DNA from: Bacillus thuringiensis
GTDB taxonomy: Bacteria; Bacillota; Bacilli; Bacillales; Bacillaceae_G
Direction: 5' to 3'
DNA: 64,000 bases
Assembly (NCBI RefSeq): GCF_001182785.1
Contig: NZ_CP012099.1
Span: 1,610,501-1,674,500, forward strand
The notes beneath the pieces were generated by a model, which did no database searches, was not told the DNA's origin, and saw nothing but the letters and a program-made list of their open reading frames with translations. This document shows positions 1-8,423 of the stretch, one piece after another (positions within the stretch are counted from its first letter, which is position 1; every line of letters begins with the position of its first letter). A program made the position numbers and the translations under genes.

Positions 1-615
1 TATATTGATGAAAGAAATCCAACATACGCACTCAATTTACTGGAAAAACAACAAGAAATGATGCTGAAGAAACAAAGAGAAATTGAATATGCTTTAGCAA
101 AAATGGAACATAGAATTCATTTAATAAAGAAGGCGACGAAAGCGGAAACCGATCGAATACTTATTAAAAAAATACCAAAAAGAAAAATAACAGCGATTGC
201 AGTGGCGCCGAATACGACAGATGATATGTTTGATTATTATATCCATTCGCTTCAAAAAAATATGAAGCAAATGGATGATAGTCTATTTTCAGGAGATATA
301 GGTGTGACAATTTCCAAAAAAGCATTCATGCAAAAGGAGTTTCAAGCATATAGCAGCGTATTTATTCTTTTGGATTATATGCCTTATCAAGTACATAGTT
401 CAGATTCAATTAAAGCTGGTATGTTTGCGTGCGCTTATCATCATGGATCATATGAAAAAACAGGTGAAACATATAAGAAATTAATGGAATACATTGATCA
501 AGAAGGATACGAAATAAGTGGAGATTCGATTGAGATTGGATTAATTGATTGGTCTGTAACAGAAAATCCAGAGGAGCAAGTAACAGAAATTCAAATTCCA
601 GTAATGAAAAAATAG
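1..615 (+). CDS. MerR-family transcriptional regulator, C-terminal part (5' end outside window)
   Basis: The reading frame is open from base 1 and ends at TAG 613-615, so the N-terminal helix-turn-helix lies outside the window. What remains starts in the long coiled-coil dimerisation helix (Lys/Glu-rich, roughly the first 50 residues, containing EYALAKMEHRIHLIKKA) and continues into a C-terminal GyrI-like effector-binding domain with Tyr/Trp-rich strands and a typical ending (IEIGLIDWSV). This BmrR/BltR-like layout fits a drug- or ligand-sensing activator. A MerR-type operator and a MATE pump follow directly, so it probably activates that pump. An internal ATG at 58 is not the true start. Confidence 0.85.
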   Translation, partial: YIDERNPTYALNLLEKQQEMMLKKQREIEYALAKMEHRIHLIKKATKAETDRILIKKIPKRKITAIAVAPNTTDDMFDYYIHSLQKNMKQMDDSLFSGDIGVTISKKAFMQKEFQAYSSVFILLDYMPYQVHSSDSIKAGMFACAYHHGSYEKTGETYKKLMEYIDQEGYEISGDSIEIGLIDWSVTENPEEQVTEIQIPVMKK

Positions 616-688
616 AGTGTAGGACTTCTATTAATTACAAACCTGCATCAATTCCGATAATTAAATTTCCTATTTTTTTAATTCTCTC

Positions 689-719
689 TTGACCTTCAAG
701 TTACTTGAAGGTTTAAACT
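689..719 (+). promoter_or_regulatory. MerR-type promoter/operator for the MATE gene
   Basis: A -35 element TTGACC (689-694) and a -10 element TAAACT (714-719) are separated by 19 bp, the over-long spacer characteristic of MerR-activated promoters. Inside it is a perfect dyad, ACCTTCAAG (692-700) and CTTGAAGGT (704-712), with a 3-bp centre. Transcription would start near 726, which excludes the GTG at 720 as start of the next gene. Confidence 0.85.
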
Positions 720-752
720 GTGAACAGAGCGTTGAAAAAGGAGCATAATAGT

Positions 753-2108
753 ATGGAAGCAACAGAAAAATTAAGAGAAAAACCAGTTAAAAGTTTATTT
801 ATTTCTTATTTAATACCAGCCGTTCTAGGAATGGTATTAATGTCAGTGAATATTGTAATTGACGCGGTCATGATTAGTAGAGGAGTTGGGGCGAACGGTT
901 TAGCAGGAGTAAACGTGGCTATTCCAGCGTTTTCGATTTTCTTCTCTATTTCATTATGGATCGGGATGGGCGGGGCAACGTTATATTCTATTGCATTAGG
1001 TGAAAATAAACGAGAAAGAGCAAGGTCTATTTTTACTCAATCCATGACGGTAGCAGTTGTTATCGTAGGTGTTTTAGCGGCTATTTGTTTATGGAGAATA
1101 GAAGATTTAGCGTACTTATTTGGTGCAAATGAAGTGATTTTACCATATGCGTTAGACTATTTACACGTATTACTAACATTTGGAATGATATACGTTTTAG
1201 AAAATATTTTAAGTACATTTATACGAAATGATGGAAATCCTAATTTAGCAATGGCTGGTCTTGTTGTAACAGCTGTATTAAATATACTGTTTGACTATAT
1301 CTTTATTTTTATCTTTGGATGGGGCGTAACAGGTGCTGCTTCAGCGACTATTCTTTCGGCAGCGATTGGTTTCCTTGTATTATTAACTCATTTCTTTAGA
1401 AAAAGTAGTATTTTAAAGTGGACGAAATTCCATTTTGAATGGGATACTGTCAAACAAATTATGGTGATTGGTTTCCCAAGTTTTACAGCAGAAAGCACGG
1501 TTGCAATCGTAACGATTGGTTTTAATATCGCATTTGTCCAATATGCAGGAGAAGTAGGAGTAGCTTCCTATGCGATGGTGAATAGTATTCATGCAATGAC
1601 ATTACTATTATTCTTCGGTGTTGGAGCAGCATTGCAACCAATTGCTAGTTTTCATTACGGGGCAAATTTATCAGAGAGACTTCGTGAAGGATTGAAGTTT
1701 GCTGTGAAAATTGCAGTTGTCCTCGGAGGCGTTGCGATAATTGTCGGATTATTCTTCGGGAAATATATCATTGGTTTATTTGATGTTCAATCTCCAGAAT
1801 TATTGGAGTTAACCTTAACAGGTATTAGTTTATTCTTTATCCAATACGTATTTTTAGGTTATAACATTGTGTATGGAGAGTACTTCCAATCAGTGCGACA
1901 AACAAAGAAATCAGTACTTATTATAATGAGCCGAGGATTACTATTTATCATTCCATTGTTATGGATTATGCCGAAATTATTTGGGATAAACGGAATTTGG
2001 CTCGTTATGCCAGTTGCTGAAGTAATGACAGCAATTATCGTATTTACGATGAATCGTATGAAACATCCTGTTCCATTAAATATGGCAGGAGAGAAAGAAG
2101 CGATATGA
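753..2108 (+). CDS. MATE-family multidrug/cation efflux transporter
   Basis: This 451-residue protein has about 12 hydrophobic segments in two halves and the MATE fold pattern (an early PAVLGMVLMSVNIVIDAVMISR segment and a second-half equivalent near FPSFTAEST). It should export cationic drugs in exchange for Na+ or H+. The ATG at 753 is chosen because AAAAAGGAG (735-743) sits 9 bases upstream; the in-frame GTG at 720 lies before the predicted transcription start. It is downstream of a MerR regulator and its operator, so it is probably induced by its substrates. The natural substrate cannot be read from sequence. Confidence 0.85.
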   Translation: MEATEKLREKPVKSLFISYLIPAVLGMVLMSVNIVIDAVMISRGVGANGLAGVNVAIPAFSIFFSISLWIGMGGATLYSIALGENKRERARSIFTQSMTVAVVIVGVLAAICLWRIEDLAYLFGANEVILPYALDYLHVLLTFGMIYVLENILSTFIRNDGNPNLAMAGLVVTAVLNILFDYIFIFIFGWGVTGAASATILSAAIGFLVLLTHFFRKSSILKWTKFHFEWDTVKQIMVIGFPSFTAESTVAIVTIGFNIAFVQYAGEVGVASYAMVNSIHAMTLLLFFGVGAALQPIASFHYGANLSERLREGLKFAVKIAVVLGGVAIIVGLFFGKYIIGLFDVQSPELLELTLTGISLFFIQYVFLGYNIVYGEYFQSVRQTKKSVLIIMSRGLLFIIPLLWIMPKLFGINGIWLVMPVAEVMTAIIVFTMNRMKHPVPLNMAGEKEAI

Positions 2109-2112
2109 TGAA

Positions 2113-2146
2113 GAAAATCCCCTTAAGCAATTAAGGGGATTTTCTT
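2113..2146. terminator. Bidirectional terminator
   Basis: AATCCCCTTAA and TTAAGGGGATT form a strong stem around GCAA, flanked by A and T runs. It serves the MATE gene on the plus strand and the converging DUF421 gene on the minus strand. Confidence 0.85.
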
Positions 2147-2810
2147 ATTCCTTTAAACTAATCGCAAAAGATCCATCCGTTTCTTGAACAGAAGCAAAGG
2201 CAACGTTTTTAATATTTGTAATTCCTTTTTCTTTTAATTCTTTATATAACCATTTTTCATCTTTATGTATTAACTTTAAGTTATCATATTGAATTTGTGA
2301 ATCGACGATAAGTGCAATTGGTAATCCAGCATACTTAACATCTATGTTTAAATCTTTTGGAGTTAATGGTACAAGTTCTCTTTTTGGTAAAATACTAATA
2401 GCTCCGTTCGCTTCTAAAATGGCGTATTCAATTTCATGAACACTTGGATATCCTGCAACGCGAAGATTAGAAAGTAGTTCGGCAATGGGATATCTACTTT
2501 TTTGTAAGTTCTCAAAAATAATATCACCATGTTTAATTAAAATGATAGGGTGTCCGAGAATAAAACGATTTAGTTTGTTGAATAGGCTTAATTTTGTAAG
2601 GAGTAAATGTAAACATGTAATAACAACCATACCGAGAAATGCTTGTAAAGCACCAGAGACGGGTATGGCCTGGAAAGCTAAATAAGATAAAAAGATTATA
2701 GCCCCAAAATCATGGGGAGTTAGTTGTGCTAACGCGGATTTACCGAGTAACTTAAGCGATAGTAAAAATAAGATGAAAAAGAACGACACGTTACATAAAA
2801 AGAGAAGCAA
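2145..2810 (-). CDS. DUF421 (YetF/YrbG-type) membrane protein
   Basis: This 221-residue protein has three N-terminal transmembrane segments (about residues 1-80), followed by a soluble domain with the family pattern around ILIKHGDIIFENLQKSRY, DLLSNLR-like helix and LPKRELVPLTPKD. Function of the family is poorly known; spore-germination or envelope roles have been reported for relatives. A TTG start at 2810 is preferred because AAGGAG lies 8 bases before it; the GTG at 2819 would touch that ribosome site. It converges on the MATE gene and shares its terminator. Confidence 0.75.
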   Translation of the reverse strand: MLLFLCNVSFFFILFLLSLKLLGKSALAQLTPHDFGAIIFLSYLAFQAIPVSGALQAFLGMVVITCLHLLLTKLSLFNKLNRFILGHPIILIKHGDIIFENLQKSRYPIAELLSNLRVAGYPSVHEIEYAILEANGAISILPKRELVPLTPKDLNIDVKYAGLPIALIVDSQIQYDNLKLIHKDEKWLYKELKEKGITNIKNVAFASVQETDGSFAISLKE

Positions 2811-2971
2811 TAGAGACACTCCTTCGTGTAAAGTTGTACTTACTATTCCCGAAAGTAATATAAATATTACCTTTCAGAGGATAATTTAGGGTTTATTGGA
2901 ATTTGTCTGTATACAAACAAATAAATGGATATTATCATGAAGGAAGTAAAAGAAAATAGGAGTATATGAGT

Positions 2972-3550
2972 ATGAGAAAGAAGAGAATAATAAAGTGCAT
3001 TTTAGTTGTTATAATGATTTGCGCCGTATATGTGGGGTTTTTACAATATCACATTTATAAGCATGGACATATGAATGCAAGTGACGATGCTGAGTACATA
3101 ATTGTACTAGGATCGAAAGTAAATGGAACGAAACCATCTTATTCATTGCAATATCGTATTGATAAAGCAGCTGAATATTTAAAATCACATGAGAAAACAA
3201 TCGCTATCGTATCTGGAGGACAAGGAAAAGGTGAAGACATTTCAGAAGCATTAGCAATGAAACAAGGACTAATAAAACAAAACATCGCAGAAGACCGTAT
3301 TATAATGGAGGACAAATCTACGAGTACAGATGAGAATATTACATTCTCAAAACCGTTAATTCCAGCCGATATGAAAAAAGGTATGATCGTAACAAACGAT
3401 TTTCATATGTTTAGAGCGAAAAAAATAGCTGCCAAACAAGGTTTACAATTAGAAGGTCTTCCGGCAAAAACACCGAAACCAATCATCATTCCATCGAATG
3501 TACGAGAATATTTAGCAATTACACAGTATTGGTTTATGAATCGAATATAG
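2972..3550 (+). CDS. YdcF/SanA-like (DUF218) membrane-anchored protein
   Basis: The 192-residue protein has one N-terminal transmembrane anchor (IIKCILVVIMICAVYVGFL) and a DUF218 domain with the family signatures IIVLGSKVNG, YRIDKAAEYL, VSGGQGKGEDISEA, STSTDENI and VTNDFHMFRA. Relatives (SanA, YdcF) affect envelope integrity or vancomycin sensitivity; the reaction is unknown. The ATG at 2972 has ATAGGAG 9 bases upstream, better spaced than the ATG at 2966. Confidence 0.8.
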   Translation: MRKKRIIKCILVVIMICAVYVGFLQYHIYKHGHMNASDDAEYIIVLGSKVNGTKPSYSLQYRIDKAAEYLKSHEKTIAIVSGGQGKGEDISEALAMKQGLIKQNIAEDRIIMEDKSTSTDENITFSKPLIPADMKKGMIVTNDFHMFRAKKIAAKQGLQLEGLPAKTPKPIIIPSNVREYLAITQYWFMNRI

Positions 3551-3558
3551 TGAAAGTG

Positions 3559-3590
3559 ATCCCGCCTGAAAATTCAGACGGGATTTAATT
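3559..3590 (+). terminator. Rho-independent terminator after the DUF218 gene
   Basis: ATCCCGCCTGAA and TTCAGACGGGAT pair around a short loop with one wobble, followed by TTAATTT. Confidence 0.8.
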
Positions 3591-3698
3591 TGAGGAAAAT
3601 CTTACAAATATGTCACATTAGTGAAAGGTAAAGCGATAGTTTCTAGAATGGTTTCCTGACATAATGAAGGTAACAAAAACTATTTAGAGGTGAATCGG

Positions 3699-4016
3699 AT
3701 GAAAGGAAATAATATTTTATCTTCGTTATGTTACTTTAGTATCTTTTTTGCACCATTTTTACTACCAATTATCGTGTACTTTGTTGCAGAAGATGAAGTG
3801 AAATATCACGCGAAAAAAGCATTTTGGTCACATGTTTTCCCATACGTAATCTTATTTGGAGGACTAGCAGTATCAGGCATGTACGGTTTAGGTTTTAATC
3901 AATCTGACGGTGCTGGAATTGGAATGATTATCACATATGCAGTGTTCATTCTTGTAGGAATTTACTATTTCATTTGGAATATCGTAAAAGGTATTAAAGT
4001 GTTGAAAACGGCGTAA
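3699..4016 (+). CDS. DUF4870-type small membrane protein
   Basis: A 105-residue protein with three hydrophobic segments and the DUF4870 hallmark, a membrane turn reading EDEVKYHAKKAFWSH. Its function is unknown. The ATG at 3699 is preferred to the GTG at 3690 because AGAGGTGA (3685-3692) is the ribosome site and contains that GTG. A strong terminator follows. Confidence 0.75.
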   Translation: MKGNNILSSLCYFSIFFAPFLLPIIVYFVAEDEVKYHAKKAFWSHVFPYVILFGGLAVSGMYGLGFNQSDGAGIGMIITYAVFILVGIYYFIWNIVKGIKVLKTA

Positions 4017-4065
4017 TAAGACAATGAAAAATTTCATTTACCGTATTCATAGACGTTTTAAAAAA

Positions 4066-4096
4066 AGAGCAATTCAAAAAAAGAATTGCTCTTTTT
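4066..4096 (+). terminator. Rho-independent terminator
   Basis: AGAGCAATTC and GAATTGCTCT form a perfect 10-bp stem around a run of A, followed by TTTTT. Confidence 0.9.
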
Positions 4097-4169
4097 GTGC
4101 TTATAAGTTGTGAATATTAAAAAAGATATGTTAATTTTTCATTATGAAGTGAAAAAAGGAGTGATTTTC

Positions 4170-4904
4170 ATGAATGAGATCATACATAAGATGGAGCAAC
4201 ACGTTTCAGTTCGTAAATATAAAGAAGAAGCAATTCCGAAAGATGTAGTAGAAAAGATGGTGCACGCTGCGCAACATGCGGCTTCATCACATTTTGTACA
4301 GGCGTATTCTGTTATATATGTAACAGATCAAGACCTAAAGGCTAAACTAGCAGAGCTATCCGGAAATCGCCATGTGAAAGACTGCGCAGCATTTTTTGTT
4401 TGTTGTGCAGATTTAAAACGACTTGAAATGGCATGTGAAAAACATGGTACAGAAATAAAGCATGAAGGAGTGGAAGACTTTATCGTTGCGACGGTAGATG
4501 CTTCACTTTTTGCGCAAAACTTAGCGTTAGCAGCAGAGTCATTAGGATACGGAATTTGCTATATTGGTGGAATTCGTAATAATCCGAGAGAAGTGAGCGA
4601 ATTGCTTCATTTACCGGATAAAGTATACCCTGTATTCGGAATGACAGTCGGTGTACCAGATGAAGAACATGGAGTTAAACCACGTTTACCAGTAGCAGCA
4701 GTTCTTCATGAAAATGGATATGATGAAAAGAAATATGATGAATTATTAAATGAATATGATGAAACGATGAACTCGTATTACAAAGAAAGATCATCAAACA
4801 AGAAAAGCGTAACATGGACGGAATCAATGAGTTCGTTTATGTCTAAAGAAAAAAGAATGCATATGAAAGAGTTTTTAAGTGAAAAAGGATTAAATAAGAA
4901 GTGA
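4170..4904 (+). CDS. NADPH-dependent nitroreductase-family oxidoreductase (NfrA/NfsA-like)
   Basis: The 244-residue product matches FMN-dependent nitro/flavin reductases: N-terminal HVSVRKYKEEAIP with the FMN-contacting SxRxY-type motif, AAQHAASSHFVQAYSVIYV, and LGYGICYIGGIRNNP with the Gly-rich FMN-binding turn. The tail YYKERSSNKKSVTWTESMSSFMSKEKR is typical of NfsA/NfrA. It probably reduces nitro compounds, quinones or flavins with NADPH. The start at 4170 has AAAAAGGAG 9 bases upstream; the earlier GTG at 4110 lacks one. It is monocistronic between two terminators. Confidence 0.85.
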   Translation: MNEIIHKMEQHVSVRKYKEEAIPKDVVEKMVHAAQHAASSHFVQAYSVIYVTDQDLKAKLAELSGNRHVKDCAAFFVCCADLKRLEMACEKHGTEIKHEGVEDFIVATVDASLFAQNLALAAESLGYGICYIGGIRNNPREVSELLHLPDKVYPVFGMTVGVPDEEHGVKPRLPVAAVLHENGYDEKKYDELLNEYDETMNSYYKERSSNKKSVTWTESMSSFMSKEKRMHMKEFLSEKGLNKK

Positions 4905-4910
4905 GTAAAG

Positions 4911-4943
4911 AGGCAAACCTGTGATGCGGGTTTGCCTTTTTTT
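4911..4943 (+). terminator. Rho-independent terminator after the nitroreductase gene
   Basis: AGGCAAACC and GGGTTTGCCT pair around TGTGATGC, followed by a T run. Confidence 0.9.
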
Positions 4944-4951
4944 GAAGGAGA

Positions 4952-4998
4952 AATACCTAAGGCCAGAAAGTTGTCTATTCTTTCTGATCTTAGGTATT
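4952..4998. repeat. Long imperfect inverted repeat
   Basis: Arms at 4952-4970 and 4980-4998 match at 17 of 19 positions around a 9-base loop, and T runs follow. It lies only 9 bases past the preceding terminator and about 130 bases before the sigma-factor gene, so it may be a second terminator or a small mobile palindrome. Confidence 0.6.
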
Positions 4999-5125
4999 TT
5001 GTTTGTTATCATATACATAGAAATAAAAATTAATAATTTTTTACAAAAGTGATAGAAAATGAGAATAAAATGCCAATAGTAAGTAAAAGCAGCTGCTAAA
5101 GGGGAACTGAGGAAGGAAGAGGCTT

Positions 5126-5665
5126 ATGATTTTCAATTCTGAAGAGGATTTAATTATAGCTATGAAAAAACATGATCAAGATGCTTTGAAAGAAGTGATT
5201 GATCAATATGGAAAATTAATTTTGTACATTTTTCATAAATCATTAAGTACCCCTATTGAAAAACAATATGTGGATGATTGTTATAACGATGTATTTACTG
5301 TCATTTGGTTTAATATCGATCAATTTGATACAGAAAAGGGAAACTTAAAATCTTGGATGATTGGTATTACTAAATTGAAGGCATTGGAATATAAAAAGAA
5401 AGTATATAAAGAGAATAAAATCGATAAAGACGTAGAAATAGATACAGGTGTACATGATAGGTACGAAATAGAACAAGAAGAAGAGATTATGGAAATAGTT
5501 CAAGATTTAAATAAGAAAGATCGATATATTTTTTTAAAGAGGTATATTGATGGATATTCCATTGACGATATTGCGAAAGAATTAAAAGTAACGACGGATT
5601 ATATATACAATCGAATTTCTCGTGGGAAGAAAAAACTTCAAAAACTGTGGAAAGGGAGTGTGTAA
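5126..5665 (+). CDS. ECF-type RNA polymerase sigma factor
   Basis: The 179-residue protein has a sigma region 2 (DDCYNDVFTVIWFNIDQFDTEKGNLKSWMIGITK, core-binding and -10 recognition) and a region 4 helix-turn-helix (DRYIFLKRYIDGYSIDDIAKELKVTTDYIYNRISRGKKKL), with only a short linker and no region 1 or 3, the ECF layout. A strong AGGAAGGAAGAGG precedes the ATG. The next gene starts one base after its stop, so the two are co-transcribed; that partner may be its regulator. The specific ECF group was not recognised. Confidence 0.85.
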   Translation: MIFNSEEDLIIAMKKHDQDALKEVIDQYGKLILYIFHKSLSTPIEKQYVDDCYNDVFTVIWFNIDQFDTEKGNLKSWMIGITKLKALEYKKKVYKENKIDKDVEIDTGVHDRYEIEQEEEIMEIVQDLNKKDRYIFLKRYIDGYSIDDIAKELKVTTDYIYNRISRGKKKLQKLWKGSV

Positions 5666-5666
5666 T

Positions 5667-6278
5667 ATGGATAAAAGATTATTATCGATGTTAAATGAGC
5701 TCCAATATTCAGAGGAAGAAATTACACGTTTAGAGAAAGAAGCAAATGAGTCTATCAATATAGATAAGTATTATGTGAAAAACGGGGAGTTATTGAAGAA
5801 ATTAACGGTGCAAATGTTGGAAGAATCAGTTCGGAAAGAGTTGCAAGAAGGAGAGGAAATACAATGCGAAATATTAGTGGAAGAAGGAAGTCTTGTAAAT
5901 TCTAAAGTTATACCTAATATATTAACCACAGGTGCTACATTTTATTATTACATTGTTTTAACTAATACAAGGTTACAAATTATAGCGTTAGATTGTTATT
6001 TTAAAAAGTTAAATGAATACAGTGTATTAGTAAACTCAATTCAAGCAATTTCGCAACATAAAAAAATGAAAAATGTATATGAAATTAAAATAAATAACAA
6101 TTATATACAATTAGGAAGTAAGGAGTATAATCAAGAATTAACAGTTTTAATTGGAAAGCTAAAACAATGTGGAGTGAAAGAAGAGAGATATAAAGATTTC
6201 GAAAAAAGTTGGATGATTTTTTTCAATGTGTTTGTAATAGCGATAGCTGGGCTTCTAGTTTTAAAATATTTAATGTGA
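5667..6278 (+). CDS. Putative sigma-factor partner, tail-anchored membrane protein
   Basis: This 203-residue protein is not a recognised family. The N-terminal third is helical and acidic (ELQYSEEEITRLEKEANESI), the middle looks like a beta-rich PH-like domain (IVLTNTRLQIIAL, followed by short alternating strands to IQLGSKEYNQEL), and the C-terminus is a single transmembrane helix (WMIFFNVFVIAIAGLLVLKYLM) with no outside domain. The position one base after an ECF sigma gene suggests an anti-sigma or sensor role, but ordinary anti-sigma factors carry an extracytoplasmic domain. The ATG at 5667 follows AAAGGGAG. Confidence 0.6.
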   Translation: MDKRLLSMLNELQYSEEEITRLEKEANESINIDKYYVKNGELLKKLTVQMLEESVRKELQEGEEIQCEILVEEGSLVNSKVIPNILTTGATFYYYIVLTNTRLQIIALDCYFKKLNEYSVLVNSIQAISQHKKMKNVYEIKINNNYIQLGSKEYNQELTVLIGKLKQCGVKEERYKDFEKSWMIFFNVFVIAIAGLLVLKYLM

Positions 6279-6283
6279 AAATA

Positions 6284-6307
6284 AAAAGCGGCATAATAGC
6301 CGCTTTT
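6284..6307 (+). terminator. Rho-independent terminator of the sigma-factor operon
   Basis: AAAAGCGGC and GCCGCTTTT form a perfect stem around ATAATA. Confidence 0.85.
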
Positions 6308-6356
6308 ATCGTTTGGTTAGTATTTTATTTATGATTTTGTATTTTGAAAAACTTAC

Positions 6357-7077
6357 TTATAATAAATGCAAACTTTCAATAAGAAGATACATACCCGTGC
6401 AACTTAAAAGGATGTACGTAAATATTTTGAAAATCCGTTGATTAAGCCATTTGAAAATAATTTGCCCTATATACAAACCTAGAAATACAATTGGAATAGC
6501 GTAAAAACTTGATTCCCAAATTGTTTTGTTTGTGCCAGTAAAGAGTATTTGAGTTAGTAGGCTAATGAAATATATAAATAGATAAAAAGCTAAAGTAGTT
6601 GCTCTCAATTTCTCTTTTTTCGTATCAGTTCCTGTAAAGTAACAGGGGTGGTCCTGGCATACCGATACTTGTCGTTAAAAGACCGGATAATCCGCCCACT
6701 AAGAAATCTCTAGATTTTGTTGATTTAATCTTAAAGTTGCATATTAGCATCAACGTTAATAGTAAAAGCAGGATGCTAATTGCTAATTTAAAAGTGTTGA
6801 TGTTAATGGAAGTGAAAATGAAAATACCAAAAGGAACACCAACTATACTTCCGAAAATTAATCTTTTCAGTAGTATAAAATCAATATCCATTCTTATTTT
6901 CCAAATGAGTGATATGGAAATAATTAATGATAAAATGATATTTATTTGTATAGCTTCTTGTGGTAGAAATAACATGAGTAAGAAAGGTGTTGCCATAATA
7001 GAAAAGCCAAAACCTGTACTTGTTTGTAAAATAGAAGCTACTAATATAATACATATGAAAATGAATATAATTTCCAA
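6357..7077 (-). pseudogene. TauE/SafE-family membrane permease, broken by a frameshift
   Basis: The N-terminal half (start ATG at 7077, residues MEIIFIFICIILVASILQ onward) reads through several transmembrane segments to the family motif GMPGPPLLLY and then stops at 6625. The remaining C-terminal part (from about 6620 to the stop at 6357, containing RATTLAFYLFIYFISL) continues in another frame. The span is 721 nt; adding 5 nt restores a whole number of codons. A second copy of the pentamer TTTAC at the break would give the family-like LLLYFTGT, so loss of one tandem copy is the simplest explanation. TauE/SafE proteins export sulfite or organosulfonates. Confidence 0.8.
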
Positions 7078-7080
7078 AAT

Positions 7081-7148
7081 AGCCCCCCTACATAATCAAA
7101 TTTAATAAATATTTTAACATAAAGTGAAACTTTAATCAGTGGGGGGCT
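7081..7148. repeat. Copy of a dispersed motif flanked by G/C-run inverted arms
   Basis: AGCCCCCC (7081-7088) and GGGGGGCT (7141-7148) are inverted. Inside lies GTGAAACTTTAATCAGTGG (7124-7142), related to copies at 27419-27437, 27668-27686 and 60443-60461. On the minus strand the G run serves as ribosome site of the broken TauE gene. Confidence 0.5.
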
Positions 7149-7183
7149 TACTGCACGGCAAATAGCCGCTTTTTATGTTGCAT

Positions 7184-8404
7184 TTAATATTCTAATGATG
7201 ATCCTGTAGTTTTAAAGTATTTTTCTCGTGAAGGAGTCATTACCCGGATTGCTAATAAACAGGAAAGGAAAAGAATGAGTAACGAGCTACTTATTACAGT
7301 AAATTGAACGGAAAGAAATTGTGCGGATGCCCCAATTGCTAAAACGAAAAAGATTTGGATGAAATTTTTTATGGAATCAAACACGCTATCGATACGTCCT
7401 ATCATATATATAGGGATGTTATTTTGATAAAATGTTATAAAGCCAGTACCAGCAAATGATGAAGAAATACCAAGTAAAATGAAACCACCTGCTGCGACTA
7501 TAAATGAATTTGAAAAGGCGAAAATTACATAGCCTATTGCTGTGAAAATCATACCTAATCCGATACAATGTTGAATTGGTAATCGTTTGGCAAAGAGAGA
7601 GACGAGAAATGAACCGGAAACGTAAGCAGCGCCAGTTATACTAACAAGCATACTGTATTCTATATCGGTTAAAAACAGTACTTGCCTCGTAAAAACAACT
7701 TCTTGTGAATCGAGTGCCATAGAAACAAGCATAGTCGCTTGAAATAAAACGAATATGAGAATAATGTACGTTTCTGTTCGAGCGAACGAAAAAACTTGTT
7801 TCCAATCACTTCGTAATGTTTGTACGAAAGTATTTGCAACTTCTTCGTTTTGCTTTGTTTGTAATGTAATGTTTGGCAAGAAGTAAATGAGAATGGTAGA
7901 AAGTAGAAATGAAAGTGAGTTGCAGTAAATAACAAAGGCTGCTGAGTACGTGGTGAGAAGTATTCCAGCAAGAGCTGGACCGATAATAAAAGCCCCGTTT
8001 GTACATAGGCTATTCCATGCATTAAATTGAGCGCGCTCTTCAGCTCGTATGAGCATTGTTTTATAAGTAAATGAAGCTGGATCGAAAAATGATGTAGCGA
8101 TGCGAGTTAAAAAGATGAACATATAAATGGCCCAAATAGAATCAAATAATGGAATACAGCCAATGAGAGCTGCTCGAATTATATCTGTGATGAGCATAAT
8201 GGACCGTTTGTTTAATCGATCTACTATACTACCAGACCATATTTTTGTAACAACAGTGGCGATTGGACCAACAATCCATAATCCTGCTACAGCAGCAGGT
8301 GAGTTTGTGCTATTTAACACCATTAAGTTTAGAGCGATGAGATACATAAAATCACCTAAACGAGAAATTCCTGTTCCCGACAATAATAATAATTTATTTT
8401 TCAT
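7184..8404 (-). CDS. MFS drug exporter
   Basis: The 406-residue protein has about 12 transmembrane helices and the MFS loop 2-3 motif (GSIVDRLNKRSIMLITDIIRA). It resembles the family of drug/macrolide exporters found in Bacilli. It lies 19 bases downstream of an ArsR-type repressor on the same strand, so it is probably in the repressor's regulon. The substrate is unknown. Confidence 0.85.
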   Translation of the reverse strand: MKNKLLLLSGTGISRLGDFMYLIALNLMVLNSTNSPAAVAGLWIVGPIATVVTKIWSGSIVDRLNKRSIMLITDIIRAALIGCIPLFDSIWAIYMFIFLTRIATSFFDPASFTYKTMLIRAEERAQFNAWNSLCTNGAFIIGPALAGILLTTYSAAFVIYCNSLSFLLSTILIYFLPNITLQTKQNEEVANTFVQTLRSDWKQVFSFARTETYIILIFVLFQATMLVSMALDSQEVVFTRQVLFLTDIEYSMLVSITGAAYVSGSFLVSLFAKRLPIQHCIGLGMIFTAIGYVIFAFSNSFIVAAGGFILLGISSSFAGTGFITFYQNNIPIYMIGRIDSVFDSIKNFIQIFFVLAIGASAQFLSVQFTVISSSLLILFLSCLLAIRVMTPSREKYFKTTGSSLEY

Positions 8405-8423
8405 GAATAAATGGCCCTTTCTT

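Noticed and set aside
720..752. GTG start for the MATE gene
   Set aside because: It lies upstream of the transcription start predicted from the MerR promoter; the ATG at 753 has a proper ribosome site.
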